From Bradyrhizobium sp. SK17 (GTDB lineage Bacteria > Pseudomonadota > Alphaproteobacteria > Rhizobiales > Xanthobacteraceae), in contig NZ_CP025113.1 of assembly GCF_002831585.1 (NCBI RefSeq), positions 2,557,001 through 2,621,000 on the forward strand: DNA of 64,000 bases, in the 5' to 3' direction. Numbering within the stretch: position 1 is the stretch's first letter; every line of letters starts with the position of its first letter. The notes under the pieces are model-generated. The model had not been told where the DNA came from. It did not search any database and saw only the letters and a list, made by a program, of their open reading frames with translations. A program made the translations under genes and the position numbers. Below are positions 27,328 through 37,404 of this stretch, one piece after another.

Positions 27328-28911
27328 TCAACGCAGCGAGGCGGTGCGCAGCACGAACGACTGGGTGGTCAGCAGGGCGGTGGCGGAGCCCGAGAAGTGG
27401 TCGCAGGTCATGCCCATCATCGGATCTTCCGAGAAGGTCATGGCGACGGCGGCCTGCGGCTTCACGAAGTGAGCCCGCATCGTGCTCATGTCGGTGTCGC
27501 CGAGCACCGTGGTCAGCATGCCATTGCTTGCGCTCGGCGCCAGCATCACCACGCGCATCCAGATGTCGTTGCCCTTGGCGGCCGAAATCCGCGCCGACGT
27601 GGTGATCACGCCCTGGCCGGGCCCACCTTTGGGAACGACGGTGTTGATCTCGGTGCTGGACGCCGCGGCATTGCGCGTCGGACGCACACTGCGCGGGATC
27701 GGCGCCGACGCCGCGACGATGTTGGCGCGATCGACCGGCGATCCGGCCGGGACGTAGGCGAGCGCCTTGTTGAAGTTCTCGGTCGCGCTGGCCGTGGTCT
27801 GCGGATCGGCGGCGCCAACCGCTTCGCGGGCCTTCAGCGCCGCGATCTGCGCGTCCGAAGCCTGCTTCGGCGCCGCGTCATCGCCCCAGAAGCCACGGGC
27901 GTTGATGATGTCGGCGGGCGATTGCGGCGCAGTGTTCTCGGCCGTCTGCACCACCTGGATCGCCGGCTTGGCCTTCGGCATCGGGACCAGCTGTGCGTCG
28001 GCGGCGGCGAGCTGGATCGCGGCGGCGAATTGCGGCTTCGCGCGCGGCATCGGAACAGGGTCGGCTGATTTGGCGGGCGCCGCAGCCGCGACCACGGTGT
28101 TGGCCGTGGGCTTGTCGTTCACAACGGCTGCGCCTTCGTCGTCACCCGACTTGCCGGCTCCGAACAGCTTCGCGAGCAGGGTCGGCTTGCTGATGACGGC
28201 AGCATCGTCGCCATTACCGCGGCGCTCGATGTCGGCCTTGGCGAGCTCATAGCCCTTCAGCGGCGTGCCGTCGGTCGGGACATGGACGGTGCGGCCGTCG
28301 GGGAACACCCTGACCAACTGCTCGCGGGTCATGCGCGGCCAGTGGCGAATGCCGCCGGTGTCGAGATGCACGAACGGCGAGCCCGAGGTCGGATAGAAGC
28401 CGACGCCGCCGCGCTGAAGGCGTAGGCCGGCGTAGCGGATCTGCTCCAGCGGCACGCCCGGAATGAAGAAGTCCATCGCGTGGCCCAGCATGTGCTGGCT
28501 GTGGCGTGCAACGCCCGAGGAGCGGCGGCGCAGCATGGCGTTGGTGGCGGGGGCGCGATAGGCGGAGATGATCTGGATCGGCTGCTTGCCGCCGACGTCG
28601 TTATAGACCTCCCAGATGATATCGAACAAATGACGGTCCATCACCGTCTCGTCCTGGGAGCGCCAGTCGCGCAGGAAGTGATTGAGCTGCTTCAGCGCGG
28701 CTTCGTCGTAACGGCCGTCGCGCTTGAAGGTGACGGTGAGGTCTTCGCCGGAATGGGTGTGGTGGAAGGAGAGGGTGCGGGTCTGGTTCAGCGCCGTCGC
28801 GTCGTGCACCGATCCGGCACCGGCCAACAGCAATAGCGCGGTCAGGCCGACTTGGTACCCGGCCTTGGGCAGCGACAACGGATTGAAGCGGCGTGCGAAG
28901 ACAGCCAGCAC
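27328..28911 (-). CDS. MepK/YcbK-like murein endopeptidase (DUF882) with long C-terminal extension
   Basis: 527 residues. A signal or membrane anchor (about 18-38) precedes the DUF882/peptidase M15-like domain (about 42-215): FHHTHSGEDLTVTF, QIISAYRAPATNAML, then SQHMLGHAMDF with His140 and Asp147, and FVHLDTGGIRHW with His182 as likely zinc ligands. E. coli MepK has only the catalytic part (182 residues) and cleaves 3-3 crosslinks. Here about 300 Ala/Pro/Lys-rich residues follow with PMPRAKP and PMPKAKP repeats and a C-terminal segment of unknown fold. It lies downstream of the L,D-transpeptidase gene, as ycbK follows ycbB in E. coli. Confidence 0.8.
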   Translation of the reverse strand: MLAVFARRFNPLSLPKAGYQVGLTALLLLAGAGSVHDATALNQTRTLSFHHTHSGEDLTVTFKRDGRYDEAALKQLNHFLRDWRSQDETVMDRHLFDIIWEVYNDVGGKQPIQIISAYRAPATNAMLRRRSSGVARHSQHMLGHAMDFFIPGVPLEQIRYAGLRLQRGGVGFYPTSGSPFVHLDTGGIRHWPRMTREQLVRVFPDGRTVHVPTDGTPLKGYELAKADIERRGNGDDAAVISKPTLLAKLFGAGKSGDDEGAAVVNDKPTANTVVAAAAPAKSADPVPMPRAKPQFAAAIQLAAADAQLVPMPKAKPAIQVVQTAENTAPQSPADIINARGFWGDDAAPKQASDAQIAALKAREAVGAADPQTTASATENFNKALAYVPAGSPVDRANIVAASAPIPRSVRPTRNAAASSTEINTVVPKGGPGQGVITTSARISAAKGNDIWMRVVMLAPSASNGMLTTVLGDTDMSTMRAHFVKPQAAVAMTFSEDPMMGMTCDHFSGSATALLTTQSFVLRTASLR

Positions 28912-29000
28912 TATAAGCCCACCCAGTCGACGAGCGTTCGGTCGGCATCATTCGCAGACCCCCTGCGAAAGACGGTGAACGCTTTCTTAAAGCGGGAGGG

Positions 29001-29015
29001 TTAACCGAGGTTTAC
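29001..29015. promoter_or_regulatory. Near-consensus CtrA-type box upstream of the mepK-like gene
   Basis: TTAA-CCGAGGT-TTAC, seven of eight conserved bases, 90 bases before the start at 28911. Four more TTAA elements lie in 28985-29125, an unusual concentration in this GC-rich DNA. Confidence 0.3.
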
Positions 29016-29105
29016 CGACCCGCCCCCAAGTTAGGCTTAACTAACTGGTCGACTGTGGCAAAAGATAGCCCAGTTCCTCGGCGGCAATGGGTAATGGTTA
29101 ACGTA

Positions 29106-29134
29106 AACGATCTCGCTTTTTAAGCGAGATCGTT
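29106..29134 (-). terminator. Perfect hairpin after the L,D-transpeptidase gene
   Basis: A 13-base perfect inverted repeat (aacgatctcgctt / aagcgagatcgtt) with a 3-base loop lies 43 bases past the stop at 29177. The T-tract on the minus strand is short (tttacgtt), so termination strength is uncertain; on the plus strand it is followed by gatttt. Confidence 0.55.
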
Positions 29135-29176
29135 GATTTTACTGCAATATTTATCGGACTTGGGCAGGCCGATCGA

Positions 29177-31489
29177 TCAGCGGGTAATCACCCGGCGCTG
29201 CTGCTGGGCCTGGCCGCGGCGGGCCGGCTGCGGCTCCGGCTGTCCGAATCCTCCGAACAGGCGCTCGAAGAAGTTCGGTCCGGACGAGCCAAAGCCGCTG
29301 TTGTCGCCGGCGACGTTGACGCCGGGAGGCAGGCTGCTGCTCGGCGGTCGCGAGTAGCTCGGCTGGGCGTGCGCCACCACCGTTTCGAGATCCTTGCCGC
29401 GGCTGTTCTTGAGCAGCGACAGCATGGTGGCGTCGCGGCCGTAGATGTCGCGGCGGATCTGCAGCTTGCCGGCGTCGTCCACGAACGCAGTCTGGTAGGT
29501 GATGTTGACCGGGATCGGCGTCGGGAATTTCAGGTCGACTTCACTCGAGCCGTACATGCTGCGGATCTTCTCCGGCGTGTAGCGCTGGTTCGGCTCGGTG
29601 ATGTTGAGCAGCACCGAGGCGTATTGATCCGGATTCTGCACGCGCATGCAGCCGTGACTGAAGGCGCGCTCGTCCTTCGCGAACAGATATTTGTCCGGCG
29701 TGTCGTGCTGATAGACCAGGAACTTGTTCGGGAAGTTGAAGCGGATGCGGCCGAGCGCGTTGGCTTCGCCGGGCGGCTGCGAGATGTGGATGGTGCCGTC
29801 GCGGTTGCGCTCGAGCTTCAGGCCCATGCGCTGCAACACCGTCGGATCCTGCTGCAAGGCCGGCAGGTATTCGTTGTAGATGATCGACGGCGGCACGTTC
29901 CAGGTCGGGTTGACCGTGATGTACTTCATCGTCTCGGTTAAGAGCGGCGTGGCGTGCTGGCCGGGCTTGCCGGTCACGACGCGCGTGGTCCAGACCTGCG
30001 CGCCATTCTGCATCACCTTCAGCGTGTAGTCGGGGATGTTGAGGATCACATAGGCATTGCCGACATTGGCGGCGCCGAGCTGGCGCGGCAGCCAGCGCCA
30101 GCGCTCCATGTTGACGAGCACGGTGTCGATCTGGCGGTCGCGCTTCGGATTGTTCAGCGCCTTGACCGTGCGCTCGTCGAGCACGCCGGTCGGCTTCAGA
30201 TCGACGCTGCTCTGGAATTTCTGCACCGCCCGCGCGACCGTTGCGTCATACTTCGTGCTGTCGGCATTCTCGGTGACGCCGAGCTTGTTGCGCAGCTCCG
30301 GCACGCGCGGATCGTCCATCTCGACCGCGGCCTGCTTCTTGCGCGCCGGCGCATATTTCAGCGCGGGGCCGTCGGCGATGGTGATGACGGGACCGTCGCC
30401 CTGGCCGCGCAGCTCGGCGAGCTTCTTCTTCAGCTCCTTGTAGAGCTTCTGCGGCGGGTTGTAGCCGTCGAGCGCGGCCGAGGCATCCTTGGCGGAGGTC
30501 ACGTTCGCGAACACCTCCGTCGGATCGATCGGGTGCTCCGGATAGAGAATGTCGGCCGACACCTGCGACCAGTGCATGCGGCCGCTCTGGGCCTGCCGCG
30601 CATAGTCCAGCATGCTGGCCGCGAGCTTCAGGTCCGCATCCGCGAGCGCATCCGGCGTAGTGGCCGCGGCGAAATCCGGCACCGGATAGTCTGATGCATC
30701 GAGGCCGTCGGCGGCGGCGTCCTTCAGGCGGGCGATGACGCCCTTGCCGGCTTCGGTGAGCTTGCCGGCCTTGGTGAAGACAGGCGCGTAGTCGCGGGCC
30801 GAATAGAATTTCTCGGCGGCGGCGCGCTCATTCCTGCGGTCGAAGGTACGCAGCGTCTTGCTGGCGAGCAGTTCGCGCAGTTTGTCGGCGACCGGCTGAT
30901 CCTCGGCGGCAACGTTGCTCGCGGCCTTGGCGGGTTCCGCAGCGGGAGCCGCGGCCGTTGCAGGTACGGTGGAGGGGGCTGCGGCTGTCGCGGGCGCGGG
31001 ACTTGCCGAAGGCGCGGTTGCGGTTGCCGGGGCAGGCGTCGCGGCGGGCGCGACCGCGGTATCGGTCTTCGGCGCATCGGCGGGTTTCGTCGCCGGCGCG
31101 GTGACGACATCGGCAGGCTTCGGCTCGGCGGCCTTCGCCGTCGCGCTCGGTTCAGCGGGCTTGGCTTCAGCCGGCTGGGCGTCAGCAGCCGGCTTGGCGT
31201 CAGCGGGCTTGGCCTCGGTGGCCTGCGCGCTGCCGGGCTTCACATCGGCGGGCTTGGCTGCGTCAGGCAACGCGGCGGTGGTGTCGGTCTTGAAATCGCT
31301 TGCGGTAGGGGGCGGCACATTGGCCGGTTCGGGGCGCGGGATCGCGGCGTCGATTGCGAGTTCGGCAGCGCTGGAACGTGACGTGTCCTGTGCGAGCGCC
31401 GAGGTCGCGGACACCGTGAGGAAGCTCGCCGCGACGGCCATCAGAACGCGGTCAAATCCCCGACGGTTGTTCGAACAGTCACGCATCAT
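29177..31489 (-). CDS. L,D-transpeptidase, YcbB/LdtD type
   Basis: 770 residues from the ATG at 31489, preceded by AGGGGGTG; the longer in-frame start lacks a signal peptide, whereas this one begins one that ends near TSALAQ. Residues about 40-220 are a low-complexity Ala/Pro/Lys/Glu region with repeats of the AKPADAKPA kind. Then come the YcbB scaffold, a peptidoglycan-binding_1 domain (VARAVQKFQSSVDLKPTGVLD) and the YkuD catalytic domain with SHGCMRV, Cys614 being the nucleophile. It makes 3-3 crosslinks in murein or attaches outer-membrane proteins. The tail is Pro/Gln/Arg-rich. Confidence 0.9.
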   Translation of the reverse strand: MMRDCSNNRRGFDRVLMAVAASFLTVSATSALAQDTSRSSAAELAIDAAIPRPEPANVPPPTASDFKTDTTAALPDAAKPADVKPGSAQATEAKPADAKPAADAQPAEAKPAEPSATAKAAEPKPADVVTAPATKPADAPKTDTAVAPAATPAPATATAPSASPAPATAAAPSTVPATAAAPAAEPAKAASNVAAEDQPVADKLRELLASKTLRTFDRRNERAAAEKFYSARDYAPVFTKAGKLTEAGKGVIARLKDAAADGLDASDYPVPDFAAATTPDALADADLKLAASMLDYARQAQSGRMHWSQVSADILYPEHPIDPTEVFANVTSAKDASAALDGYNPPQKLYKELKKKLAELRGQGDGPVITIADGPALKYAPARKKQAAVEMDDPRVPELRNKLGVTENADSTKYDATVARAVQKFQSSVDLKPTGVLDERTVKALNNPKRDRQIDTVLVNMERWRWLPRQLGAANVGNAYVILNIPDYTLKVMQNGAQVWTTRVVTGKPGQHATPLLTETMKYITVNPTWNVPPSIIYNEYLPALQQDPTVLQRMGLKLERNRDGTIHISQPPGEANALGRIRFNFPNKFLVYQHDTPDKYLFAKDERAFSHGCMRVQNPDQYASVLLNITEPNQRYTPEKIRSMYGSSEVDLKFPTPIPVNITYQTAFVDDAGKLQIRRDIYGRDATMLSLLKNSRGKDLETVVAHAQPSYSRPPSSSLPPGVNVAGDNSGFGSSGPNFFERLFGGFGQPEPQPARRGQAQQQRRVITR

Positions 31490-31792
31490 CACACCCCCTG
31501 GGTGGAACCGGCCCGGACTTCTGGAACGGTTCAAATCAGTATTTGGTTTCATAGTCTGCGCGGAAAGCGCCGGCTTGATCGATCGATTCGCACGCCTGCA
31601 CGCAACCAACGCAGACGATACATTTGCCCCTCTCGTGCAGCCAGCGCCATGCGGGGCAACTCACGACAAACTGACTCGAAGCAGCTGATTTCGTTCGAGC
31701 AGTGCGTTTTTGCCACGCGGCACAGCCTTTGTCTGTCACCGCCACGACACGGTTCAAAAGGTTCCCTGGTGTGGCTTTATCGGCCGCAAGGC
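31490..31792 (-). other. 303-base intergenic region upstream of the L,D-transpeptidase gene
   Basis: Between the response-regulator stop and the transpeptidase start on the same strand. A 73-codon frame exists at 31536-31757 on the minus strand but has atypical composition and no ribosome-binding site. I see no repeat or RNA structure; it most likely holds the transpeptidase promoter and leader. Confidence 0.5.
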
Positions 31793-33283
<1,491 letters not shown>

Positions 33284-33342
33284 GGTTTTCCCCGCACGCT
33301 ACGATTATTTGTCTCGAATCGGGGCAATGTCGCCGATGCCGA

Positions 33343-33357
33343 TTAACGCACTCTTAA
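33343..33357. promoter_or_regulatory. Perfect CtrA-type box in the divergent pepF/response-regulator promoter
   Basis: TTAA-CGCACTC-TTAA, full TTAA-N7-TTAA consensus, 60 bases from the regulator start and 66 bases from the pepF start. It could serve either gene. Match seen; binding inferred. Confidence 0.5.
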
Positions 33358-33422
33358 ACCTTGCCATCCCGCCGTCATTCCGCAGCCGCCGTCCTTCCGA
33401 CTGAAGTAAGGTTTCGAACCAG

Positions 33423-35336
33423 ATGACCTCGCGCTCCAAATCCGCTCCGAACAAATCCGCTCTCAGCAAGGCCGCTCTCCGCAAGGAATCCGCGCTGCGC
33501 AAGACGGCCGCGCAACGCAAATCTTCAGGTGGCCCGGCGGCGAAGAAGGCCGCCGGCAAGACAGGCAAGCTCCCGGAATGGAATCTGGCAGATCTCTACT
33601 CCGGGATCGACGCGCCGGAAGTCGCACGCGATTTGCAGAAAATGGACGCCGATTGCGTCGCGTTTGAGACCGACTACAAGGGCAAACTGGCCGAAAATAC
33701 CGCTCGCGATGGCGGCGGAAAGTGGCTCGCCGAGGCGGTCAGGCGCTACGAGGCGATCGACGACCTGGCCGGCAGGCTCGGCTCCTATGCCGGCCTCGTT
33801 CATGCCGGCGACAGCGTCGATCCCGCGATCTCGAAATTCTATGGCGACGTCTCCGAGCGGCTGACGGCGGCGTCGGTGCACCTCTTGTTCTTCGCGCTGG
33901 AGCTCAACCGCGTCGACGACGACGTGATCGAGCGCGCGATGGCCGAACCCACGCTCGGCCATTACCGGCCGTGGATCGAGGATCTGCGCAAGGACAAGCC
34001 GTACCAGCTCGAGGATCGCGTCGAGCAGCTGTTCCACGAAAAGGCGCAGAGCGGCTATGCCGCCTGGAACCGGCTGTTCGACCAGACCATCTCGGCCCTG
34101 CGCTTCAGGGTCGTGGGCAAGGAGCTCGCGATCGAGCCGACCCTGAACCTGTTGCAGGACAAGGCGGGGGAGAAGCGCAAGGCTGCGGCGCAGGCGCTCG
34201 CCAAGACCTTCAAGGACAATGAGCGCAGCTTTGCGCTGATCACCAACACGCTCGCCAAGGACAAGGAAATCTCCGACCGCTGGCGCGGCTTCCAGGATGT
34301 CGCGGACTCCCGCCATCTCAACAACCGGGTCGAGCGCGAGGTGGTCGATGCGCTGGTCGCCTCGGTGCGCGCCGCCTATCCCAAGCTGTCGCACCGCTAT
34401 TACGCGCTGAAGGCCGGCTGGTTCAAAAAGAAGAAGCTGCCGCATTGGGACCGCAACGCGCCGCTGCCGTTCGCGGCGACCGGCACGATCGACTGGCCCG
34501 AGGCGCGCAACATGGTGCTGTCGGCCTATCGCGGCTTCTCACCCCGGATGGCCGAGATCGCGGAGCGCTTCTTCGTCGATCGCTGGATCGACGCGCCGGT
34601 CCGTCCCGGCAAGGCGCCCGGCGCGTTTTCGCATCCGACCACGCCGTCGGCGCATCCCTATGTGCTGATGAACTACCAGGGCAAGCCGCGCGACGTGATG
34701 ACGCTGGCGCACGAGCTCGGCCACGGCGTGCATCAGGTGCTGGCGGCGAAGAACGGCGCGTTGATGGCGCCGACGCCGCTGACGCTGGCGGAAACCGCGA
34801 GCGTGTTCGGCGAGATGCTGACCTTCAAGCGGCTATTGTCGCAGACCAAGAACGCCAAGCAGCGCCAGGCGCTGCTCGCGGGCAAGGTCGAGGACATGAT
34901 CAACACCGTGGTGCGGCAGATCGCGTTCTATTCATTCGAGCGCGCGGTTCATACCGAGCGCAAGAACGGCGAGCTCACCGCCGAGCGGATCGGCGAGCTT
35001 TGGCTCAGCGTGCAGGGCGAGAGCCTGGGGCCGGCGATCGAGATCAAGCCGGGCTACGAGACGTTCTGGATGTATATCCCGCACTTCATCCACTCGCCGT
35101 TCTACGTCTACGCCTATGCGTTTGGCGACTGCCTGGTGAACTCGCTCTACGCGGTCTATGAGCACGCTTCGGAAGGATTCGCCGAGCGCTATCTCGACAT
35201 GCTCGCGGCCGGCGGCACCAAGCACTATTCCGAGCTGCTGAAGCCGTTCGGGCTCGACGCCAAGGACCCGAAATTCTGGGACGGCGGCCTGTCCGTCATC
35301 GCCGGCATGATCGACGAGCTGGAGGAGATGGGCTGA
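33423..35336 (+). CDS. pepF: M3 family oligoendopeptidase PepF
   Basis: 637 residues. The zinc site is HELGH at residues 430-434, in TLAHELGHGVHQVLA, followed about 25 residues later by the third ligand region TLAETASVFGEML. These features and the length fit PepF-type oligoendopeptidases, cytoplasmic enzymes that trim short peptides. The first 50 residues are unusual: a Lys/Ser/Ala-rich tract (SKSAPNKSALSKAALRK) recalling histone H1 tails and not typical of the family. ATG start, 139 bases from the divergent response-regulator gene. Confidence 0.92.
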   Translation: MTSRSKSAPNKSALSKAALRKESALRKTAAQRKSSGGPAAKKAAGKTGKLPEWNLADLYSGIDAPEVARDLQKMDADCVAFETDYKGKLAENTARDGGGKWLAEAVRRYEAIDDLAGRLGSYAGLVHAGDSVDPAISKFYGDVSERLTAASVHLLFFALELNRVDDDVIERAMAEPTLGHYRPWIEDLRKDKPYQLEDRVEQLFHEKAQSGYAAWNRLFDQTISALRFRVVGKELAIEPTLNLLQDKAGEKRKAAAQALAKTFKDNERSFALITNTLAKDKEISDRWRGFQDVADSRHLNNRVEREVVDALVASVRAAYPKLSHRYYALKAGWFKKKKLPHWDRNAPLPFAATGTIDWPEARNMVLSAYRGFSPRMAEIAERFFVDRWIDAPVRPGKAPGAFSHPTTPSAHPYVLMNYQGKPRDVMTLAHELGHGVHQVLAAKNGALMAPTPLTLAETASVFGEMLTFKRLLSQTKNAKQRQALLAGKVEDMINTVVRQIAFYSFERAVHTERKNGELTAERIGELWLSVQGESLGPAIEIKPGYETFWMYIPHFIHSPFYVYAYAFGDCLVNSLYAVYEHASEGFAERYLDMLAAGGTKHYSELLKPFGLDAKDPKFWDGGLSVIAGMIDELEEMG

Positions 35337-35610
35337 GGCCCATCGGTATTCCGCGACAGCACGGCCGGGCCGGTGGACGCGCGGTCCAGATCAGGTTTCG
35401 TTCGGCTTTTTTGCGCCGGACGGCATGATCGTTCCATGACACCCGCGTTCGGGAGGTCGATCCTGCCCCGGCGCGGTGCGCCTGCGTCGTCGGACCGCTG
35501 CATCGGGGACAATTGATGCGCCGGATCACCCGATCGGGACCGCGCCGTTGCCCTGCCAACCCGTTTGCGGTAATGGCTCGCGGAACGCGAATTTCTGACT
35601 GGGGACAGCG

Positions 35611-35763
35611 ATGGCAGACCATAGCGAAGTGGCCTACACGACCGCCGACGGCAACGATTACGTGGCGCACGAGCAGACCTATGAAGGGTTTATCAAGCTC
35701 GTCAAATACGGCAGCATCGCCGTTGCCATCATCCTCATCCTGATGGCCTACTTCCTGGTCTGA
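35611..35763 (+). CDS. aa3-type cytochrome c oxidase subunit IV (50 residues)
   Basis: A 50-residue protein from the ATG at 35611 (GGGGA upstream) to TGA at 35763. The hydrophilic start MADHSEVAYTTADGNDY is followed by AHEQTYEGFIKLVKYGSI and one membrane helix ending MAYFLV. This is the bacterial COX4_pro_2 family, a single-helix subunit of aa3 oxidases in alphaproteobacteria. The catalytic cox genes are not in the window; instead the transhydrogenase operon follows 145 bases downstream. Confidence 0.85.
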   Translation: MADHSEVAYTTADGNDYVAHEQTYEGFIKLVKYGSIAVAIILILMAYFLV

Positions 35764-35908
35764 TCCCCTAGAGGTCGGCTTGCCGCATCGCCGTCCTGCG
35801 GCGGTGTGGAATTCCTGTCGAACCCGGCTGCAAAAACCGGGGTATCCAATCTGGCGAAAATAACGCTAGTTTGAAGACGCGTGCGCCGCTCGCGCCGCCG
35901 GAGGGCCC

Positions 35909-37033
35909 ATGAAGATTGCCGTAGCGAAGGAAATCGATCCGTCGGAGCCGCGGGTTGCGGCCTCGCCGGACACCGTGAAGAAGTTCAAGGCGCTGGGCGC
36001 CGAGGTCGCGGTCGAGCCGGGGGCGGGGATCAAGTCGGGGCTGCCCGATTCGGAGTTCACGGCCGTGGGCGCCACCGTCAGCGCCGATGCGCTGAAGGAC
36101 GCCGACATCATCATCAAGGTGAAGCGGCCGGAAGCCACCGAGCTGTCGCAGTACAAGCGCGGCGCGCTGGTGATCGCGATCATGGATCCCTACGGCAACG
36201 AGGCGGCGCTGAAGGCGATGGCCGATGCCGGGGTGTCGGCGTTCGCGATGGAATTGATGCCGCGCATCACCCGCGCCCAGGTGATGGACGTGCTGTCGTC
36301 GCAGGCCAACCTGGCCGGCTATCGGGCCGTGATCGAGGGCGCCGAGGCGTTCGGCCGCGCCTTCCCGATGATGATGACCGCGGCGGGCACCGTTCCGGCT
36401 GCGAAAGTGTTCGTGATGGGCGTCGGCGTCGCCGGGTTGCAGGCGATCGCGACGGCGCGGCGGCTCGGCGCGGTGGTGACCGCGACGGACGTGCGGCCGG
36501 CGACCAAGGAGCAGGTGGAGAGCCTCGGCGCCAAATTCCTCGCCGTCGAGGACGAGGAGTTCAAGAACGCGCAGACCGCCGGCGGCTACGCCAAGGAGAT
36601 GTCCAAGGAGTACCAGGCCAAGCAGGCCGCGCTGACCGCCGAGCACATCAAAAAGCAGGACATCGTGATCACCACCGCGCTGATCCCGGGCCGTCCGGCG
36701 CCGAAGCTGGTCTCGGGCGAGATGGTGAAGTCGATGAAGCCCGGCTCGGTGCTGGTCGATCTCGCGGTCGAGCGCGGCGGCAATGTCGAGGGCGCCAAGG
36801 CGGGCGAGGTGGTCGAGACCGACGGCATCAAGATCGTCGGCTACACCAATGTCGCCGGCCGGGTCGCGGCCTCGGCCTCCAGCCTCTACGCGCGCAACCT
36901 GTTCTCGTTCATCGAGACCATGGTCGACAAGGCCAGCAAGGCGCTCGCGGTCAATTGGGACGACGAGCTGGTGAAGGCCACCGCGCTGACCAAGGACGGC
37001 GCCGTCATCCATCCCAACTTCCAGCCGAAGTAA
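35909..37033 (+). CDS. pntAA: Proton-translocating NAD(P) transhydrogenase subunit alpha 1
   Basis: 374 residues, soluble NAD(H)-binding domain I. It begins [20 protein letters not shown] and has the dinucleotide fold [27 protein letters not shown] and the mobile-loop region after [23 protein letters not shown] ribosome-binding site precedes the ATG. In the three-polypeptide transhydrogenase this subunit transfers hydride from NADH to NADP+ held by PntB, driven by inward proton flow. pntAB follows after 11 bases. Confidence 0.95.
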   Translation: MKIAVAKEIDPSEPRVAASPDTVKKFKALGAEVAVEPGAGIKSGLPDSEFTAVGATVSADALKDADIIIKVKRPEATELSQYKRGALVIAIMDPYGNEAALKAMADAGVSAFAMELMPRITRAQVMDVLSSQANLAGYRAVIEGAEAFGRAFPMMMTAAGTVPAAKVFVMGVGVAGLQAIATARRLGAVVTATDVRPATKEQVESLGAKFLAVEDEEFKNAQTAGGYAKEMSKEYQAKQAALTAEHIKKQDIVITTALIPGRPAPKLVSGEMVKSMKPGSVLVDLAVERGGNVEGAKAGEVVETDGIKIVGYTNVAGRVAASASSLYARNLFSFIETMVDKASKALAVNWDDELVKATALTKDGAVIHPNFQPK

Positions 37034-37044
37034 GGAGCCAAGCC

Positions 37045-37362
37045 ATGGAGCATCTCGCGCAGGCCGTCGATCCCTTTGTGTTCCGGCTGTCGATCTTCGT
37101 GCTCGCCGTGTTCGTCGGCTATTTCGTGGTGTGGTCGGTGACGCCTGCGCTGCACACGCCGCTGATGAGCGTGACCAACGCGATCTCCTCGGTGATCGTG
37201 GTCGGTGCGCTGCTCGCGGTCGGCGTCGGCATGGTGTCGAGCGGCTCGGGCTGGGCCCGCGGCTTCGGCTTCGTGGCGCTGATCTTCGCCTGCGTGAACA
37301 TCTTCGGCGGCTTCCTGGTCACCCAGCGCATGCTGGCGATGTACAAGAAGAAAGCCAAGTAA
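37045..37362 (+). CDS. pntAB: Proton-translocating NAD(P) transhydrogenase subunit alpha 2
   Basis: 105 residues from the ATG at 37045, with AAGGAG 9 bases before. Three membrane helices (about 14-33, 43-63, 70-95) around the conserved [19 protein letters not shown], part of the proton channel with PntB. Its separation from pntAA is the R. rubrum-type three-gene arrangement, unlike the fused PntA of E. coli. Confidence 0.94.
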   Translation: MEHLAQAVDPFVFRLSIFVLAVFVGYFVVWSVTPALHTPLMSVTNAISSVIVVGALLAVGVGMVSSGSGWARGFGFVALIFACVNIFGGFLVTQRMLAMYKKKAK

Positions 37363-37404
37363 ACGGCACACCTCGGGGTGATGTAAGGATTTGGGGGACC
37401 TGAG

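Noticed and set aside
31536..31757. 73-codon minus-strand frame with four cysteines
   Set aside because: CIVCVGCVQAC looks like a metal site, but there is no ribosome-binding site and the composition is unlike its neighbours; not enough to call a gene.
35881..37362. 493-codon frame overlapping pntAA and reaching the pntAB stop
   Set aside because: Only its last 105 residues are real (pntAB); the rest is an out-of-frame shadow of pntAA, so it is not a fusion.
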